64,000 nt of DNA from Actinomyces wuliandei. GTDB taxonomy: Bacteria; Actinomycetota; Actinomycetes; Actinomycetales; Actinomycetaceae. The first letter of the stretch is position 1, and each line of letters opens with the position of its first letter. Of this stretch, positions 61,176-64,000 are shown in pieces. A program made the translations under genes and the position numbers. Location: contig NZ_CP025227.1 of NCBI RefSeq assembly GCF_004010955.1, positions 124,001 through 188,000 on the forward strand, in the 5' to 3' direction. The notes beneath the pieces are model-generated. The model worked only from the letters and a program-made list of their open reading frames with translations, ran no database searches and was not told the origin of the DNA.

Positions 61176-62363
61176 CTAGTTGTAGCGCCCGCCAGGCTGG
61201 CTCACGGCCTCGGCCAGCGAGCCCCAGGCGTCCTTGGCGGCGTCAGCAACAGAGCCAGCGGCATCCTTAAGACCCTCGTCAATCCTCTCACGAATATGAA
61301 GAGGAACCGCCTGCTCGTAGGCATAGCCCACGCCTGTAGCGACAATAAAGGAAGCTCCTACCGGTGCCCAGAACGGGGCACTAGCGGTGAAGAGCGCTGC
61401 GGCTCCTGCCCCCGCCCCCGCCGTGACGAGCACCTGGGAGGGCGAGCCGCCCTGGGCGAGCTCGGTGCCGATGAAGCCGACCGCGATGAGGACGTTGGCA
61501 CGTCTGGCGAGCTGGTTGCCTGTCTGCTGCAGGTCCCCCGCCTTGTTCATCCAGCGCGTCAGTAGCCGGGAGTTGTCGATGACCCGGTCGATCTCCGCCT
61601 GGGTCGGGGACAGGGGGCTCTTGAAGTGCAGGCTCCTGGACTGGTTCGCCCCCTTCATCAGCGCCTTGCTGTGCGCCTTGTTCCTCAGGGCGGCCGCCTT
61701 GTCCCCGTAGTGGTTCTTGATCTCGGTCTCTGTGCCCTTGGCGGCGATGTCGCCGACCGTGCTGCGGACGCCGCTGAGCACGGTGTCGCTGAGGACCTCG
61801 GCCTCGGCGAGGACCAGGTTGTCGGTGATCCAGGTCTCCAGCTCGTCGCGGGTGTGGGTCACGTCCTCACGCAGCTCGTCAAAGACCTCCTTCCTGGCCA
61901 GGTAGTCCTCATAGGAGTCGTGAGCAGCCTGCCACTGCTCGGCCTGCTTGGTGGTGGCGTCCTTCGGCCGGCTGCCCGGGTCCTCCACAGGAGTGGGCGC
62001 GTGGATAAGGTAGCCGCTCACTGTCAGGCCGCCATCGCGTGCCCGGCCCCGGTGGCCGGTCATGTCGTCCTGGCGCCAGCCCAGCTGGTCGGCGAAGGCC
62101 CGCACCACATCTGCGGCCTTTCGTGCCCGCTCGAAGGTGTCGGTGCACGCCAGCTCGACGTTGTGGGAGTAGTCCTCCACGGCCTCCGCCGTCTTCCCGG
62201 CAAGGTCCTGCGCGGCGGTCGTGGTGCAGTGTGTCAGGTGACAGTAGCCGTCGTAGACGTCCTCCTTGAGGTCGTAGAGCCAGTCCGCAGCCGAGTGCAC
62301 GGAGGCGGGGCTTCCGGGGATCTCGGTGTCGATGGTCTCGGTTCCTGTGGCTGCCTCGGTCAT
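61176..62363 (-). CDS. Helical ESX effector with glycine-rich hydrophobic C-terminus
   Basis: 395 aa from ATG 62363 (ATGA overlap with the small upstream gene). Mostly alpha-helical: DWLYDLKEDVYDGYCHL, DTFERARKAADVVRAFADQLGW, a long charged coil (EQWQAAHDSYEDYLARKEVFDELREDVT), then a C-terminal hydrophobic Gly/Ala stretch VLVTAGAGAGAAALFTASAPFWAPVGASFIVATGVGY (shown in part: VLVTAGAGAGAAALFT) resembling glycine-zipper segments of some LXG-type membrane-acting effectors. No Sec signal. The downstream gene codes for a membrane protein. A membrane-targeting toxin is a reasonable guess, not shown. Confidence 0.6.
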   Translation of the reverse strand: MTEAATGTETIDTEIPGSPASVHSAADWLYDLKEDVYDGYCHLTHCTTTAAQDLAGKTAEAVEDYSHNVELACTDTFERARKAADVVRAFADQLGWRQDDMTGHRGRARDGGLTVSGYLIHAPTPVEDPGSRPKDATTKQAEQWQAAHDSYEDYLARKEVFDELREDVTHTRDELETWITDNLVLAEAEVLSDTVLSGVRSTVGDIAAKGTETEIKNHYGDKAAALRNKAHSKALMKGANQSRSLHFKSPLSPTQAEIDRVIDNSRLLTRWMNKAGDLQQTGNQLARRANVLIAVGFIGTELAQGGSPSQVLVTAGAGAGAAALFTASAPFWAPVGASFIVATGVGYAYEQAVPLHIRERIDEGLKDAAGSVADAAKDAWGSLAEAVSQPGGRYN

Positions 62364-62650
62364 GACATCTCCTCCGCCATGCTCCGGAACGTCTGGGCGA
62401 CCTCCTCGTCGTAGCCGGAGATGAGGTCTACCGCGTCCCTCATGTGGGTGGCGCCCAGCTCGGCGGCCTGGGCCAGGGTGCCCGCGTCCTCACCCAGCTT
62501 GGCCAGCATGCTCATGACGAAGTCGGCCCCGTCCCCGCCGTCCACCGACTCCGGCATGGCCGGGGCCTGCTCCTCCAGGGAGTCCTGCGCGGAGCAGAAG
62601 CGCGAGGTGATCGTCGCTGCGGCGTCGTAGTCGGTCTTGAAGTCGCTCAC
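62360..62650 (-). CDS. Small helical WXG100-like protein
   Basis: 96 aa from GTG 62650. Two predicted helices (SDFKTDYDAAATITSRFCSAQDSLEEQ; DFVMSMLAKLGEDAGTLAQAAELGATHMRDAVDLI) joined by a turn GGDGADF in place of WxG, and a terminal SGYDEEVAQTFRSMAEEM which fits the Y-x3-D/E export signal (YDEEV area). Overlaps neighbours at both ends (GTGA, ATGA), so it belongs to a translationally coupled three-gene cassette and probably partners the 395-aa effector. Confidence 0.65.
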   Translation of the reverse strand: MSDFKTDYDAAATITSRFCSAQDSLEEQAPAMPESVDGGDGADFVMSMLAKLGEDAGTLAQAAELGATHMRDAVDLISGYDEEVAQTFRSMAEEMS

Positions 62651-63027
62651 CGCGCCGCCTCCTGCTGGCCGGGCTGGCGCCACTGCTCACGCGGCACCTC
62701 AGGGTCCAGGTAGATCACCTGGTAGGGCTGCACCGAGTCCAGGTCCCCCAGCCGGTCGGTGGGGTAGAGGACCCAGGGCTGGTGGGGTCCCATGCCCCGC
62801 ACCAGGCGGTCCAGGGCCGTGTAGGCCAGCAGCGCCACGCGCCCGTCCTGGGTCTGGCGCAGCTCGATCTCCGCCCCGTAGGCGCTGCTGCCCCCGGTTG
62901 AGGGCAGATAGACCACCGGTGGGACCACCGGCTTGGAGGGCGGCTGGTGACCAGGCCCGCCTGCCGGGACTGGGGGACCTGTTCGTGCGCCGGGGTATAC
63001 CCCTGGCTCAGTCCGGTGTATATCCAC
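62647..63027 (-). CDS. SAV_915-like protein
   Basis: 126 aa from ATG 63027. N-terminal ~35 residues are Pro-rich; the rest (YLPSTGGSSAYGAEIELRQTQDGRVALLAYTALDRLVRGMGPHQPWVLYPTDRL and VQPYQVIYLDPEVP, seen in pieces) fits the small SAV_915/SseB-like fold found next to type VII substrates in actinobacteria. No catalytic motif. It opens the minus-strand cassette and may act as an adaptor or chaperone for the effector. Confidence 0.55.
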   Translation of the reverse strand: MDIHRTEPGVYPGARTGPPVPAGGPGHQPPSKPVVPPVVYLPSTGGSSAYGAEIELRQTQDGRVALLAYTALDRLVRGMGPHQPWVLYPTDRLGDLDSVQPYQVIYLDPEVPREQWRQPGQQEAAR

Positions 63028-63078
63028 ACCGTGATGCTACGTGACTGGATCGTGACTGTCTAGCGCCGCACGGTTTTG

Positions 63079-64000
63079 TCATCCCTGCGCCGTCTCCAGG
63101 GCCTGCTCCAGGTCCGCCACTAGGTCTCCCGCGTGCTCCACGCCCACGCTCAGGCGCACCAGCCGGTCCGTCAGCCCGTAGGCGGCGCGCACCTCCTCGG
63201 GCACGTCCATGTGGGTCTGCGCCACCGGGCAGGTCACCAGGGACTCCACCCCGCCCAGGGACTCGGTGAAGGTGAACACCCGCACCGCCCCCAGGAAGGC
63301 CGCCACGTCCACCGACTCCGCCAGCTCGGCGCTGACCATCCCTGAGCGCCCCGGGTAGAGCACCCGGGCCACCGCCGGGCTGGCCTCCAGGGCCGCCGCC
63401 ACGGCGCGGGCGTTGGCCTCGTGGCGCTCCAGGCGCAGCGCCAGCGTCTTGAGCCCGCGCAGCAGCAGGAAGCAGTCGAAGGGCCCCAGCGTGGCCCCGG
63501 TAGTATTCAGCCGATAGCTCAGGCGCTCGGCCAGGTCGTTGTCGCCGACCACCACCACCCCGGCCATGACGTCGTTGTGACCGCCCAGGTACTTGGTGGC
63601 CGAGTGCACCACCAGGTCCGCCCCCTCCTCCAGGGGCCGCTGGCGCAGGGGGGTGAGGAAGGTGTTGTCCACCACCAGCCTGGCCCCGGCCGCGTGGGCC
63701 AGCTGCGCCGCCTCACGGATGTCGATCTCCGTCATCATCGGGTTGGTGGGCGACTCGATGACCACCAGGGAGGCGGGCGTGGCCAGGGCGGCACGCAGCC
63801 CCTCGACACCCACCACGAAGTCAACCGTGTAGGAGCCCTCCTCGTCCAGGACCTCCAGGTAGCGGAAGGACCCCCCGTAGAGGTCCTGGAGGGCCACGAT
63901 CCGGCTGCCGTGGGGCGCCAGGGTCAGCACCGCCAGCTCCAGGGCCGCCATGCCTGAGGACAGGGCGAAGCCCGCCGTCCCGCCCTCCAGCCGTGCCAGG
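63079..64000 (-). CDS. PLP-dependent trans-sulfuration enzyme (Cys/Met metabolism family), 3' part
   Basis: Runs off the right edge; about 305 codons visible, including LARLEGGTAGFALSSGMAAL upstream of the internal ATG. Type I PLP fold: DLYGGSFRYLEVL, VVIESPTNPMMTEIDI, RLVVDNTFLTPLRQRPLEEGADLVVHSATKYLGGHNDVMAG with the PLP Lys in SATKYLGGH, and GVESLVTCPVAQTHMDVP with RLSVGVEHAGDLVADLEQAL at the end. These fit cystathionine gamma-synthase or gamma-lyase/MetB-like enzymes; the exact reaction cannot be told from this part. Confidence 0.9.
   Translation of the reverse strand, partial: LARLEGGTAGFALSSGMAALELAVLTLAPHGSRIVALQDLYGGSFRYLEVLDEEGSYTVDFVVGVEGLRAALATPASLVVIESPTNPMMTEIDIREAAQLAHAAGARLVVDNTFLTPLRQRPLEEGADLVVHSATKYLGGHNDVMAGVVVVGDNDLAERLSYRLNTTGATLGPFDCFLLLRGLKTLALRLERHEANARAVAAALEASPAVARVLYPGRSGMVSAELAESVDVAAFLGAVRVFTFTESLGGVESLVTCPVAQTHMDVPEEVRAAYGLTDRLVRLSVGVEHAGDLVADLEQALETAQG

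Overview
The window is high-GC DNA with GTG/ATG starts, many 1-4 bp start/stop overlaps and tightly packed genes. It carries a mycobacterial-type ESX (type VII) secretion locus, a mycosin, a GPH-type lactose cluster and a pheA-lipid kinase-serS neighbourhood. This fits a Gram-positive actinobacterium, most likely of the Actinomyces group (inferred from gene content and composition; no marker gene was searched).

Left part (1-22 kb), mostly metabolism and regulators. A minus-strand DUF4956 / VTC-domain / lipoprotein operon is followed by a DUF5926-type gene. Next come several small redox and regulator pairs: VOC protein with MarR, F420-type oxidoreductase with HxlR, quinone-reductase-like flavoprotein with TetR. 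A lactose cluster follows: lacZ and a GPH permease, divergent from a LacI regulator, with two palindromic operators exactly 100 bp apart. After it lie a cytosine methyltransferase with a Vsr mismatch endonuclease, a sugar acetyltransferase, an amidohydrolase, a DUF885 protein, a family 2 glycosyltransferase and a large unassigned membrane protein.

Middle part (24.9-41.4 kb). A small duplicated module holds a secretable-looking calpain-family cysteine protease, two paralogous membrane-anchored proteins and an orphan protease C-terminus. It is followed by fructosamine kinase, pheA, a MazEF-type toxin-antitoxin pair, a lipid kinase, nicotinamidase, oxyR, serS, a HAD phosphatase, a solute-binding lipoprotein, an AGE-family epimerase, three tRNA genes (Ser-UGA, Ser-GCU, Arg-ACG), and about 1.1 kb of non-coding DNA with two tandem repeat arrays.

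Right part (41.4-63 kb), a type VII secretion island. A secreted alpha/beta hydrolase precedes eccC, a first EccD-like gene, an RDD-like membrane protein, two WXG100 genes, eccD, eccB and mycP. The mycosin lacks two of its three catalytic residues. Straight behind mycP lies an effector cassette: a small helical partner, a 446-aa effector with a variable C-terminal domain, and four tandem mosaic paralogues of a membrane-anchored putative immunity protein. Each repeat is separated by a leftover of the effector C-terminus. An opposing minus-strand cassette (SAV_915-like protein, WXG-like protein, helical effector with a glycine-rich hydrophobic C-terminus, membrane protein) looks like a second effector module. 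The window ends inside a trans-sulfuration enzyme gene.

The most noteworthy content is the pair of effector/immunity regions (25.4-28.0 kb and 55.9-62.7 kb). Their orphan effector tails and multiplied immunity-like genes are typical of polymorphic toxin loci. The calpain module and the mosaic immunity array are the best candidates for something not yet described.
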